This document shows positions 1 to 11,557 of a stretch of DNA of 64,000 nucleotides, in pieces (within the stretch, counting starts at the first letter, position 1; each line of letters begins with the position of its first letter). The notes beneath the pieces are model-generated. The model was not told the DNA's origin. It was given only the letters and a program-made list of their open reading frames with translations, and did not search any database. Made by a program: the position numbers and the translations under genes. The DNA is from Glebionis coronaria (lineage: Eukaryota; Streptophyta; Magnoliopsida; Asterales; Asteraceae). The stretch is taken from the NCBI GenBank assembly GCA_025667525.1, contig CM046882.1, positions 211,528,592 to 211,592,591 of the forward strand, in the 5' to 3' direction.

Positions 1-1310
1 TGGAAATTCAATTTTTCTCAAAGGATACCGTTTTAACTTTATAAAAACAATGTGTGATCTGCAAAAGAGTGATGAAAGCTTGTTCACCAAGAATTAACTA
101 CGATGTGATAGGAAATGAGCTTAGCCAAATAATCATGAGGTTCATGATCTCGATGGCACTCTAAAAGAATAATTCACAACGTAACTCAAATCAAGATGAG
201 TATTTGTTCAATGGTTGCATCACTAATGCGAACATTAGGAAGAAGCAAGAAAATATAGATAACATCGATACATGTAGAATTTAGTAATCAAAGGTAGTCT
301 TTTTCATTAATCATAAACAAGTCAAAATTGTACCGTAACACATTACGTGTCACTATGTCATACAATTCTCATAACTCATCCTACCAACTGATATCTCAGT
401 TAAGTTAGGGATTATTTTTAGAAGATACCACAATGAATACTAATCTACAAGAGTCATTAGGTGTTCCACATGTCCCGGAAGATCCATCGGTCCCAATTAA
501 GAAGAAGATTTCTTCAATTTATTTCTTGGACACTGGGCATCCTCGTTAGTGGACAATGGCCTAGGAACAACCCTTAACACGAACCTACAATCAATTAAAA
601 CCTTATAATTCAATCACAAAACTTAACGACTTCTATTAATAATCTCATATTCCAATACAAGTTAAATTTTACTTTATTCAAGTTTCAACCAATTTTATAC
701 TGAATTCGATATCCTACCTCATTTTCCAATACTTACAACCTTATTCTTCGACCTTGTAAAGGCATTACAATCTCAACATGAATCAACACTTAATTTCCAA
801 TCCTATTAGCTCTTACAACAACAATTATCAAATGAGTCATTAATATAAAATGACTTGATCATTCAACTAGACTTCTCGGAAAGGTATTAGTGGCATGAGG
901 CTTTTGGGTACGGGTTCCAATAACAGCCTCAAGTGCAACATTCACCCTTTCGATTTCAAATTTAAGAATTGGATGACAACGAATCAGATGACATCTTTCT
1001 AGGTGGTAACGTTTTGTTAAACTCCACTCTATAAGAAAAGATCATCAAAACATCGATATCAGTTTTAATCTCACCAATTCTTTTTCAATATCACAATCAA
1101 CTAATATCTACATTTCTACGAATATCAACCATTTGTTGGGATCATAAATATCCACAACTTCGTTTAGATCTAGGATAGCTAGAATTCCTACGAGAATAGC
1201 TTAGATTAATTTACTAGGGGAGTTAGGGTTTCTTGTGACAATCGACGTCGTATAAATACCTCGTATAAAAATCAAAATAATCATCAAACAATCATGTAAT
1301 AAAATTACAT

Positions 1311-1361
1311 CATATATATATATATATATATATAATCTAAGTTATATATATATATATATTA
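1311..1361. repeat. TA dinucleotide microsatellite in the leader of A
   Basis: Two runs of alternating TA (about 1311-1334 and 1342-1360) are split by a short unique spacer. The same place in element B (about 16758-16795) has a shorter run, so the tract has changed length between copies. Confidence 0.9.
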
Positions 1362-1522
1362 AAATAACACTTCTCAATCTGGCCTTGTCGGTAACTCGGG
1401 AATTCTTCAGCACCGTTATAGTCAAAAGATTTTTAGACATTTTTAGAAAAATGTTTATAGTTAAAAGATTTTGAAAAGTTTTATTCAAAACCTTAGTTTT
1501 AAAAATCTTTCGTTCTCTATAA

Positions 1523-1539
1523 CGAGAGCTCTGGTACCA
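1523..1539 (-). other. Primer binding site of element A
   Basis: Read on the minus strand, TGGTACCAGAGCTCTCG begins three bases after the LTR terminus TGTTACA. It resembles the plant initiator-Met tRNA primer site TGGTATCAGAGC with one difference in the core. It fixes the element's orientation as minus and makes the LTR to its right the 5' LTR. Confidence 0.85.
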
Positions 1540-1542
1540 AAC

Positions 1543-4500
1543 TGTAACACCCCCAAATTTATACAACTCAATACAGCGGAAGACTAGTTGGTGTTACGGG
1601 ATAACACATTACTCACATCATAGACAACGCATAAAAATCGCGTCGTTTATTAATAAATCATTTCCATTCATAAATATCAAAGTTACATCGGTCCCAAGTC
1701 ATTACATTTCATATAAAGTTTTACAAAATATTTGAATGGAAAATATTGTTTAAATGCGGGCCATGAATTCTTGTCGTCTTCCCGAGAATTACCTTCAAGT
1801 ACCTGAGATAAAACATGTTAAAAGAAAAGGTCAGCGATAACGCCGAGTTAATTCATAGAGTTTAATAAATTCCATCGATATAACTTTGGTATAAAATTAG
1901 TACCAAAAATCAATTCGTACAAATCATTGTAATAGGCCGTAAAATAGCCAAAATCGTTTTATACAAATCTTTGTAATAGGCCATAAAATAGCCAAAGTCA
2001 TTTTATATAAATCCTTATCGAAAATCATAATATAGGCATTTGCCTTAAAAATTATTATACGAGCCAATGTCGTAAAAACATCATACAATACTTCTTATGA
2101 CGTTGTATAAAATCAAATAAAAACCGTTATATGAATATGGTTATGAAAACCAAAACACAAACATAATATCATTAGTATGACCCTGTATTGCTAGTCAGGC
2201 AATACATCGTAATTCGAAGCGTCTAGTAGTGTTTCGTTAGTTTGGATTATTATAAGCCGCATGACATTGTTACCTTACTAAACCAAAACGGGTAGCTAAC
2301 CCGATACCAATTTTGCCCATCTAAAGTAGCGTGTCGTCACAAAGGTCACGCTATGGAAATCTACTCATACATAAATTCTCTTACCAATTAATGTGGCACG
2401 ACGGGGATCAACCGTCAAGGCGCGAACTCGGGTGATCGTCCCCAAATAGTACTATTAAATGCATAAGCGTCTACCAACTCCTGATAGTTCACAATTCATG
2501 CTAATGGGACTTGTAGTGACATAACCTAACTTTAATAATCCATTTTATTTCATCTATCGGGTCCATTAATCATTTATCGGGTCATACAATCGGGTCATTC
2601 AATCATTCGGGTCCAAAATCAATAAACAAACAATCGGGACAAATGGTGTCCTATTTAATAAAAACTAACATGTTATCTCCCTCGCGGGTTTATAAAACAT
2701 TTATAAAAACATTTAAAAGGGTGTGAGGCTATGAACTCACGTTGATATGGGAAGGCGGGTTATCGGCAATTCGGACGTACGGTACGTGCTTCAATCACGG
2801 AAACCTAGACAAATAATACTCGGTCTTAGACGTTTGTCCAATGACTTTATAAAAAAATATCAATTATGTATACATATGATGATTATATATATATATGATG
2901 ATCAAGTGGGTTTACATATTCTCGTTTACTCATTTTAGAGTTATGTGTTGATAACTTTTATACTAGTTTTCTCGTTTTACCTATTTACGTGTTTTAGTTC
3001 CAATAAGCCTATTATAAGTTCTTGACTTGTATTAATCCTTTTTGTACTTATATTATCAGTACATACACTTTCAAGTTGGGCCCAAATGGGTTAAGCCCAA
3101 TAAGTTCTTTTTATGGGTGTTTATCTTATGTAGTCTAATTATTAACCCAAGTATTAGTCTGATATGTTTACTTAGCTCGTTAATGTCCGTATGCCCTATA
3201 GCTCGGGTTTTATCGGTTTTTACTTGTATTAGTTACTTATACATCAGTATGTGACTTTTATAAACTTTACATTAGATGGGTTTGGTCGTCTAATTTTTAT
3301 TTGGCGAAAAACGTTAATTTTACGGCGATAGCCGAAAAAGTCGTAAAAACAATGTTTATAGTTTTATAACTTATAAAACTTAACAAGTTTCCATTTTTAT
3401 CATTTATACACTTATTACACCTTTTACATATTTATATAAATAGAATCCTTAAGTTAGTGGGTTTTAATTTATATTTTATACTATTACATTTTGAGTGCTT
3501 ATATAATAGTATTATTCTTTAATTTTCCAAAATCTGATTTTTAACTTTACTTTCACCAAAACTGCCATATCTTGAGTTCTATATGGAGATAGAAGCTCAA
3601 ATTTTTATCACATAAACTAAATGATATGTGCTACAATTAACTCTTCTATAGCTACTGTTGAATCATCTTCTAAATATTTTCTAAAAATCGTCCAAAACAG
3701 TAACTTCAGATTTATACCCTAAACTTGTTTTGATCATATCTCACTCATTACTTTGATTCCATTGCATGGCCAACTCTCACATGTGTACAAGACCCATAGC
3801 TTACTGTAAATCCATTCTACTTCATCATTTTATCAGTCCATTACCTGTTTACTTACTGTTTTATACAGCCATGTAAATTAATCAAGATTTTACCCTTGTT
3901 TCATATGGTTTTTCACCTTTTTAATCATGTTTATCAACAACAAATCCCCACATAACATTTTTATCATCATATAATCATCATAAATATATACAATAGGAAA
4001 TAAAATACATGTTTACATAATCAAAATAACAAGAAGATGAGGAGGACAATCTTTATACCACCAACTTGATGTAGGTTATGAGTTTGGCATGGTTTTGGAT
4101 GGAGAAACTTATGATGCACCAAGACCACCTTCATGACCACCATTCTTCATAGAAACCTTGTGGAAAATCAGCCCTAATACTCCATGGAAACTCCTCCTTT
4201 GATGTTATAACTTACACCAATCTTCATCTTTTTGGATGGAGATTAACATATGTTAATTATTACATATGTTTGTGGTTAAAATTTGAGCAAGTGATGGTGA
4301 TTTAGGGTGTAATATGGGACGGCATAAACATGTGAGAGAGAGAGAGTTGTGAGTTTTTGCATGTTGTAAATGAGAGTGGTAATGGTTGCAAATGGTTTTG
4401 AGGAGTTAGTGGCTTATTTTGTAAGCCTTCATGACATGTGTTAAGTTACTAGCTAACTAAGTGACACCTTATGGTGTGTTAGTTAACTTAGGCCGGTTTT

Positions 4501-5044
4501 GGGAGTGGGGTGGGACAAGTGTCCCACTTGTCTCATCCCATTTATTTACGGGTACTCTTCGATTCTAGTTTCCTCGATTTGCGTACCCTTGGGTCGTTTT
4601 ACGAAAAACGTTTTTATAAATTAGGAATCAACGTCACAAAACGAATCCAATAAAAATTGTCTCATCAAAAACGGAGTTCGAAAACGTAAATACGTAATCC
4701 TAAGGTTTCCGGTTTAGTCGTAAAGGACGTTAAAATAAAAAATCGTAAGTCCTAATCTCTTCTCGTAAATTTGTGAGTTTATGAACCAACACAAATTTAA
4801 AATTCCAAAATAATATTCATGGACAAATTTATTTTCTAAAATGGCGGACTGTCACCAAAGACGGTGTACGTAAACGTAAGAACGTAACGTTGAATCCTCC
4901 GGTTTAGACGTAGTCGATGCCACTCCAAGACGTAAATCCAAATTTCTTCCCAAAAATAAGTGAGTTCATATTGTAACATTAAAATAATGTTTTCAAATAA
5001 ATATCGAGAATAAAATATCGACCATAAATTGACGGATTGTCACA
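1543..5044 (-). mobile_element. 5' LTR of element A (3.5 kb)
   Basis: On the minus strand the LTR runs from TGTGACAATCC (ending at 5044) to GGGGTGTTACA (ending at 1543), with TG...CA termini. It is homologous along its length to the two LTRs of element B, so it is an LTR and not unique DNA. No protein-coding frame is convincing inside it. Base 5045 onward is element D. The five bases 5045-5049 (gtcac) should be one TSD copy; its partner lies outside the window. LTRs of this length fit Tekay-like chromoviruses. Confidence 0.88.
4442..4540 (-). repeat. Two adjacent hairpins in the LTR of A
   Basis: Hairpin 1: TAACTAA (4454-4460) pairs with TTAGTTA (4479-4485) around an inner stem ACACC/GGTGT (4464-4468/4473-4477). 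Hairpin 2: 16-nt arms at 4506-4521 and 4525-4540 with two mismatches and a 3-nt loop. The LTRs of B have hairpins at the same two places with different stem bases. Confidence 0.75.
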
Positions 5045-6363
5045 GTCACCATCATCCTAATCCCTATCAATATCCTCATCCTCATCCTCCCCGTCATCCT
5101 CATCCTCTTCTTCCTCGTCATCGTCCTCATCCTCTTCTTCCTCGTCCTCGTCCTCATCCTCATCCTCTTCCTCATTTCTATCAGTATTTTCCTCGTCTTA
5201 ATCCTCTTCCTCATCTTCATCATTGACTTCCTCATCCTCATTTTCAGGCTCTTGACGTTTCCTTTTCTTTGATGATTGAGGAACTTCAGTGTCTTCCAAT
5301 GGTGATGTTTGAGAAGCTTCCTATATTGCGTTAGCAAGAGCTCTCTGCAGCTTGTGTTGATCCTTTGTTTATGGTAACTCAATCGTGGTTAATCGAGTCT
5401 CTAAAGTCTGCATTAACTCAAGGTCGGTAAGGCCTTTTGTTAGTAATGCTGGAAGCTTCTGATGAACACATGACTTGACTTCGCTTTGAATGATGTTAGT
5501 CATAGTATCATTAATGGAGTCGATGAAGGCAAGGTTTTCTTTGTCACGTTCTTCCTTTTCGGCAATAAAATCTTCATACTGCTCAGTAAGTCTTTTGACG
5601 CTGCCGTATATCTTGTTAAGTTTGAACTCGTCACGTTTTTATGCTCTGAGGAGTCGTGTACCAGGATTAGTGGTCCTCGTTGTCAGAATTGCAATCTGTT
5701 TTTCCTAAGACTCTAATAAAATTTGAAGGTTCTGAATGACTACATCATTGACCGTGAGAAATGGATTGGAGGTGGATGGTACTTGTTGTACGGTTGATGG
5801 TGGAGGTGTTACCACGAGTGTTAGAGGGGTTGTGGATGGTACAAGTTGTGGGGTGGTGGTTAATACAGGTTGTTAGGTGATCGGTGATGGTGTCGGGACA
5901 GTCATTTAGGCGGTGGTTGGTACGGGTTGTTGAGTGATCGGTGGCTGTGTAGGGACAGTCATTTGGGCAGTTGTTGGTACTGATTGTGGGGTGGTGGTTG
6001 ATATTGGTTGTAGTGTTTTGTTTGTGGGTTCGATCAGGAGAACGGTTGTCACGATAGTGCTAATAAATGGTGGCGGGGGAGGTGTTTGTTGTGTTGTGGG
6101 AGTCAACATCAGGTGAGAGTCGTCTGAATCAATCATTACTGATAGAGTGAGAAGTGTTTTGTTGAGGTTTACGTCCCTGTACAAAATATCTGTTTCCATA
6201 TCATCTTCTCCTCCTTCTAGTGTTTGGTCTTCATAATCATAGTTGATAAAATCATCTACGATATCATCATCTTGGATTGATTTGTCTTTTGGGACTTCTT
6301 CTTTTTTGGTCTCTTGGTCTTCTTCATCAGTTGAGCTGTCTAGATTTCCAAAAGCTTCCAGGG
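5045..6363 (-). pseudogene. Element D extra ORF, degenerate C-terminal part
   Basis: This continues the ORF at 6364-7473 on the minus strand after a one-base frameshift in an A-rich run near 6404-6412. The continuing frame is open from there to a stop at about 5906 and then has further stops. Readable features in order are: a Glu/Asp-rich linker, a Pro/Thr-rich region with imperfect peptide repeats (5840-6010), a heptad-like charged region that may be coiled coil (about 5300-5740), and a long run of Glu/Asp codons (5045-5200). Element A interrupts the acidic run at 5044/5045. I do not know a function. Proline-rich plus coiled-coil segments downstream of pol recall env-like ORFs of some copia elements, but I see no clear membrane segment. 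Confidence 0.6.
5840..6010 (-). repeat. Imperfect ~60-bp repeats coding Pro/Thr-rich peptide
   Basis: Two to three diverged units of about 60 bp (roughly 5873-5932 and 5933-5990) share blocks such as gggacagtcattt and gtgatcggt. On the minus strand they encode a Pro/Thr/Gln-rich repeat of element D's extra ORF. One unit carries stop codons. Confidence 0.65.
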
Positions 6364-7473
6364 CTAATTCTTCAGGAGTCTTTGATCCAGAACCACTACC
6401 TTTTTCTTAGCCAGTGCATCCAAATTGCTCTTCTGAAGTGTTATTCTTATCCTTTTGTCTTCAGACAAGGATGATGTAGTATCTTCTTCATCTTCATCTT
6501 CATCATATATTTGCTCTTTTCCCTTATCCTTGCCATTAGCTTTTGAGGAAGAAGTCTTTTGGCGTTTGACAATGATTTTCTTCCTTTTACCCTTTTTCTT
6601 AGCAGATGGATCTTCGTTTGATCTTTTTATATGTGCATCAATATCCCTGAGCATTTGTTTGTATGGTTCACTCTCTTTGATCCCTTCATTGATCATTACA
6701 TCAGACACTAGAGCTGGACGAAGTGAGTACTTAGTAGAAAGACCATCTTCATTCATATGCTCCATCATGTAGTCTCTATCTAGTGTATGGTAGAAAAATT
6801 TCCCACGCGTATCAATGGATGGGTTGCTCTTAATGAAATGATTGATGATGAACTTTGTGAATCGTGGAAATGGAAGATGCATAAACTTCTTCTTGGTGCC
6901 GGTGAACTGGTAGCAAAATTCGTCCCAAAGTAGTAGGGTGTAACCCACTTTAGCTCCAGTGTCGAGTCCCCAAAATATATGAGCCTGAAGGGGTCTCATT
7001 GTGTCTGATCCACGAACCTTTGAAGTGAAGCACTTGATGATGATAGTGAAAATTTCTTTCCACGGTTGCCCGATATGTGAAGTGTGAAACTGAGACAGAT
7101 TAAGAATCTCTCCCTCATAGTTCAAAGCTCGAATTACTATAAGCATTTCAACTATCTCTGGATTAGGAACATGCTGTTCTCCTTTTGCTAACTTAGGGAA
7201 CTTGAACAATTTCCTGAATTGGCTCAAGTCAAGCATCATTTTCTTCTTATTGAGCATATAGGTGATAATCTTCTTTGATAATTGTTTTCCCTCTGAGATT
7301 GATGTTGTTTCCCAAAACTCATGCATATAAACTTCAGGGACTGATGCGGTGGCTCTTAAGGCATCCTTTAGTGGTGACATGTCCAGGATATCCATTGCGA
7401 CTTTAAAAGCTGCAGAAGTTGGATCAAAATCGTCTTTCAGACGAAAGTTGTTCTCTGTAGGTGGCAGCCTTTT
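6364..7473 (-). pseudogene. Element D extra ORF downstream of copia pol, main conserved part
   Basis: About 370 codons are open on the minus strand and end at a stop at 6364 created by a frameshift. The apparent start of this frame at 7506 is false: its first codons come from the LTR of element C. The true N-terminus lies at 30601-30662, beyond C. The protein has an N-terminal globular part (FRLKDDF, a hydrophobic VAMDILDMSPL stretch, EFWETTSIS), a central part with WGLDTGAKVGY and LPFPRFTKFIINHF, then a Lys-rich nuclear-signal-like tail (KKKGKRKKIIVKRQK) and an acidic stretch. I associate this family with composite-plant retroelement proteins of unknown function. Its place 3' of copia pol is inferred by TSD bookkeeping. 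Confidence 0.65.
7469..7473. repeat. Target-site duplication of element C, left copy
   Basis: CTTTT here faces CTTTC at 30601-30605, one mismatch in five. Counting the site once restores the reading frame of the interrupted D ORF, which supports the pairing. Confidence 0.75.
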
Positions 7474-8341
7474 TGTAACACCCCATTTTAATAAATGGAA
7501 TGTCACGCGTGATTATGGCGTGTCATCAAAGCATGCAAGGTAATATGTAGTAAACATACATGACCATAGGGAAAACCAGAATCAAACATCGGTTCCCAAA
7601 ATAAGCCCAAAACATAAATAAAGTAAATGAACTAGGGAAGACTAAACAAGCATAAGTAAATGAAGGAAAAAGGAGAAGAAGTCTATGGCAGCTTCCATCC
7701 TATGCACGTCCTCCAAATGCTCGAGTCTTGGGTACCTGCCGTTTTGGGACATGGAAAGGAAAGTAACGGCTGAGCAAAACGCTCAGTGCACGGATATAGA
7801 CATAGTATGAATGACTGAAACATAATAAAGACTTAATAGCAGCGGAAATGTAAGTCCTGGAAAACCTGGAACATGTTCAAAAAACTGGTTTTATAGTTTG
7901 AAAAGCCTTATGTTTATCTTATGAAAACTGTTTAACATGCTAACCATTAGCCAATATAGGTCATGTGAAATCAACGTGCATGAATACTTGGAGGGGTGAC
8001 CTCGTCATGAAAATTAGAGGGGCTGCCTCTAATTTAATATACTGGTTTTGGGTAGGAGGGATCAGCTCCTTGTGAAGGATGCAAGGCACACACCACATTC
8101 ACACTGAGTAATCTACTAAAAACATGTAAACTAGGATGCACCCATACACCCCACATGATAATAATAATAATATGGCCAAAAGCTGAAGGGACGCCACGAG
8201 CTATCACTCCGTCGTGGTGGAGTCATAACACTGGTGCCTCCAGTGTTATGGTTATGGTACCTCCATAACTAGGTGAAACTGGTCATGCATGTATATGGCT
8301 TTAGGTATCTAATTAAAAATAAGCAATTCAAAAACATATAA
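7474..8341 (-). mobile_element. Element C 3' LTR, left fragment
   Basis: TGTAACACCCC at 7474 begins a stretch matching 27719-28590, the start of the right LTR. The match stops at 8341, where element B begins, and resumes at 20422. The fragment includes a 3-bp ATA run (8156-8172) and no plausible gene. Confidence 0.9.
8337..8341. repeat. Target-site duplication of element B, left copy
   Basis: TATAA here is identical to 20422-20426, immediately beyond the other end of B. Confidence 0.9.
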
Positions 8342-11300
8342 TGTAACACCCCCAAATTTATACAACTCAATACAGCGGAAGACTCGTTGGTGTTACGGGA
8401 TAGCACATTACTCACATCATAGACAACGCATAAAAATCGCGTCATTTATTAATAAATCATTTCCATTCATAAATATCAAAGTTACATAGGTCACAAGTCT
8501 TTACATTTCATACAAGGTTTTACAAAATATTTGAATGGAAAATATTGTTTAAGTGCGGGCCATGAATTCTTGTCGTCTTCCCGAGAATTACCTTCAAGTA
8601 CCTGAGACAAAACATGTTAAAAGAAAAGGTCAGCGATAACGCCGAGTGAATTCATAGAGTTTAATAAAATCCATCAATATAATATCAGTATAAATTTATT
8701 ACTGAAAATTATTTTGTACAAATCATTTTAATAGGCCATAAAATAGCCAAAGTCATTTTATACAAATCTTCATTAAAATCATAATATAGGCATTTGCCTT
8801 AAAAATCATTATACGAGCCAATGTGGTAAAAACATCGTACAATACGTCTTATGACGTTGTATGAAAATAAAAACCGTTATATGAATATGGTTATGAAAAC
8901 CAAAACACGAACATAATATCAATAGTATGACCCTGTATTGCTAGTCAGGCAATACATCGTGATTCGAAGCGTCTAATAGTATTTTGTTAGTTTGGATTAT
9001 TATAAGCCGCATGACATTGTTACCTTACTAAACCAACAACGGGTAGCTAACCCGATACTCAATTTGCCCATCTAAAGTAGCGTGTCGTCACAAAGGTCAC
9101 GCTATGGAAATCTTCTCATACATAAATTCGCTTACGAATCAATGTGGCACGACGGGGATCAACAGTCAAGGCGCGAACTGGGGTGATCGTCCCCAAATAG
9201 TACTATTATATGCATAAGCGTCTACCAAATCCCGGTAGTTCACAATTCATGCTAATGGGACTTTTAGTGACATAACCTAACTTTAATAATCCATTTAATT
9301 TCATCTATCGGGTCCTTTAATCATTTATCGGGTCATACAATCAGGTCATACAATCATCCGGGTCTAAATCAATAAACAAACAATAGGGACAAATGGTGTC
9401 CTATTTTATAAAAACTAACATGTTATCTCCCTCGCGGGTTTATAAAACATTTCATAAAAACATTTAAAAGAGTGCGAGGCTATGAAATCACATTGATGTG
9501 GGAAGGCGGGTTATCGGCAATTCGGACGTACGGTACGTGCTTCAATCACGAAAACCTAGATAAATAATACTCGTCTTAGACTCATGTCCAATGACTTTAT
9601 AAAAATAACAATTATGTATACATATGATGATTATATATATATGATGATCAAGTGGGTTTACATATTCTCGTTTACTCATTTTAGTGTTATGTGTCGATAA
9701 CTTTTATACTAGTTTACTAGTTTTACCTATTTACGTGTTTTAGGTTCAATAAACTTATTATAAGTTCTTTAACTTGTTTTAATCCATTCTATACTTATAT
9801 TATCAGTATCTATACTTTCCATGTTGGGCCCAAATGGGTTAAGCCCAATAAGTTCTTTTTATAAGTGTTTTAACTTATTTAGTCCAATTATTAGTCCAAT
9901 ATGTTTACTTAGCTCGTTAATGTCCGTATGTCCTATAGTTCGGGTTTTATCGGTTTTTACTCGTTTTAGATACTTATATATCAGTATATGACTATTAGAA
10001 ACTTTATATTAGACGGGTTTGATCGTCTAAGTTTTAATTGGCGAAAAACTTAATTTTACGGTAATAGCCGAAAAAGTCGTAAAAATCAAGTTTATAGTTT
10101 TTATTACTTAGAAGTATTATTCCACTACATGATATGTGCTCCATTTAACTCTTCTATAGATACTGTTGAATCATCCTCTAAGTATTTTCTAAAAATCGTC
10201 CAAAACAGTGAACTCAGATTTGTACTTTAAACTTGTTTTGATCATATCTCACTCATTACAATGATTCCATTGCATGGCCAACTCTCACATGTGTACAAGA
10301 CCCATAGCTTACTGTAAATACATTAATCTATGCTATTTTATCAGTTCATGACATGTTTCTTTACTGTTTTATACAGCCAACAAATTTAATCAAGATTTTA
10401 GCCTTGTTTCTTATAGTCTTTCATCTTTTTAAGCATGTTTATCAACACCAAATCCCCACATAACATTTTTATCATCATATAATCATAATATACATATACA
10501 ATAGGAAATAAAATACATGGTTACATAATCAAAATAACAAAAAGATGGGGAGAACAATCTTTATACCACCATGATGATGTAGGTTGTGATCAAAACATGG
10601 ATTTTGATGGAGAAACTTGTGAATCACCAAGACCATCTTCAAGACCACCATTCTTCATGAATACCTTGTGGAAAATCAGCCCTAATACTTCATGGAAACT
10701 CCTCCTTGGATGTTAAAACTTGCACCAATCTTCCTCTTTTTGAATGGAGATTAACATATGTAAGTTATAACATATGTTTGTGGTTAAATTTTGATCAAAA
10801 TGGGAGTTTTAGGGAGAGAGTGGACGAATTTCAAGAGAGAGAGGGGGGAGAGTTGTGTGGTTTGCATGTTAGAAAATGAGAAAATGGTTTGAGGTTCTAG
10901 TTTTGGAGTAAGCTTGATGTGTTGGTGGCTTCAAAATGAAGCTAATGGACAAGTGTAGCTTGTAAGCTACAACTTGACACCTCATGGTGTGTGGTAGCTT
11001 AATGTTGCCGTCCATATTGAGTGGGGTGGGGCAAGATTTATCTTGTCTCATCCCACTAATTTACGGTTACTCCTCGATTCTAGTTTCCTCGATTTGCGTG
11101 CCCTCGGGTCGTTTTACGAAAAACGTTTTTATAAATTATGAATCAACGTCACAAAACGAATCCAATAAAAATTGTCTCATCAAAAACGGAGTTCGAAAAA
11201 CTAAATACGTAATCCTAGGGTTTCCGATTTAGTCGTAAAGGACGTTAAAATAAAATCGTAAGTCATAATCTCTTCTCGTAAAATTGTGAGTTTATGAACC

Positions 11301-11557
11301 AACACAAATTCAAAATTCCAAAATAATATTCACGGATAAATTTATTTTCTGAAATGTCGGACTGTCACCAAAGATGGTGTATGTAAACGTAAGCACGTAA
11401 CGTTGAATCCTCCGGTTTAGACGTAATCGACGCTACTTCAAAACGTAAATCCAAATTACTTCCCAAAAATAAGTGAGTTCATATTGTAATATTAAAATAA
11501 TGTTTTCAAATAAATATTGAGAATAAAATATCAACCATAAATTGAAGGATTGTCACA
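8342..11557 (-). mobile_element. 3' LTR of element B (3216 bp)
   Basis: TG...CA termini, matching the right LTR throughout except for one missing block of about 229 bp at 10128/10129 (present as 18764-18992 in the right LTR). The length difference between the two LTRs (229 bp) is fully explained by that block. The short frames inside (for example 10984-11232) occur in both LTRs only because the LTRs are copies. Confidence 0.93.
10963..11057 (-). repeat. Two adjacent hairpins in the 3' LTR of B
   Basis: Hairpin 1: TAAGCTAC (10963-10970) pairs with GTAGCTTA (10994-11001) around ACACC/GGTGT (10977-10981/10986-10990). Hairpin 2: 18-nt arms 11020-11037 and 11040-11057 with three mismatches that would be G-U pairs in RNA. 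The counterparts in the right LTR lie at 19823-19862 and 19884-19921. Confidence 0.75.

Larger units (their letters stand above)
1..1542 (-). pseudogene. Element A, leader and gag remnant (gypsy, truncated by window edge)
   Basis: This is the part of a minus-strand Ty3/gypsy element just downstream of its 5' LTR. It matches 15450-16976 of element B almost base for base, with small indels, so both are the same family. No long open frame survives. A short readable stretch near 890-1020 (minus) corresponds to the possible gag start in B at about 16300-16470. The rest of A lies beyond the left edge, so its pol and 3' LTR cannot be judged. The identification rests on homology to B, where pol motifs are visible. 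Confidence 0.75.

Noticed and set aside
4993..5382. 129-codon Lys/Arg/Met-rich frame
   Set aside because: It is an out-of-phase reading of the Glu/Asp codon run of the D ORF, fused to LTR sequence of A.
10984..11232. 82-codon frame, repeated at 19848-20096
   Set aside because: LTR duplication in B; it overlaps the hairpins and the CGTAA-rich U3 start and shows no protein features.
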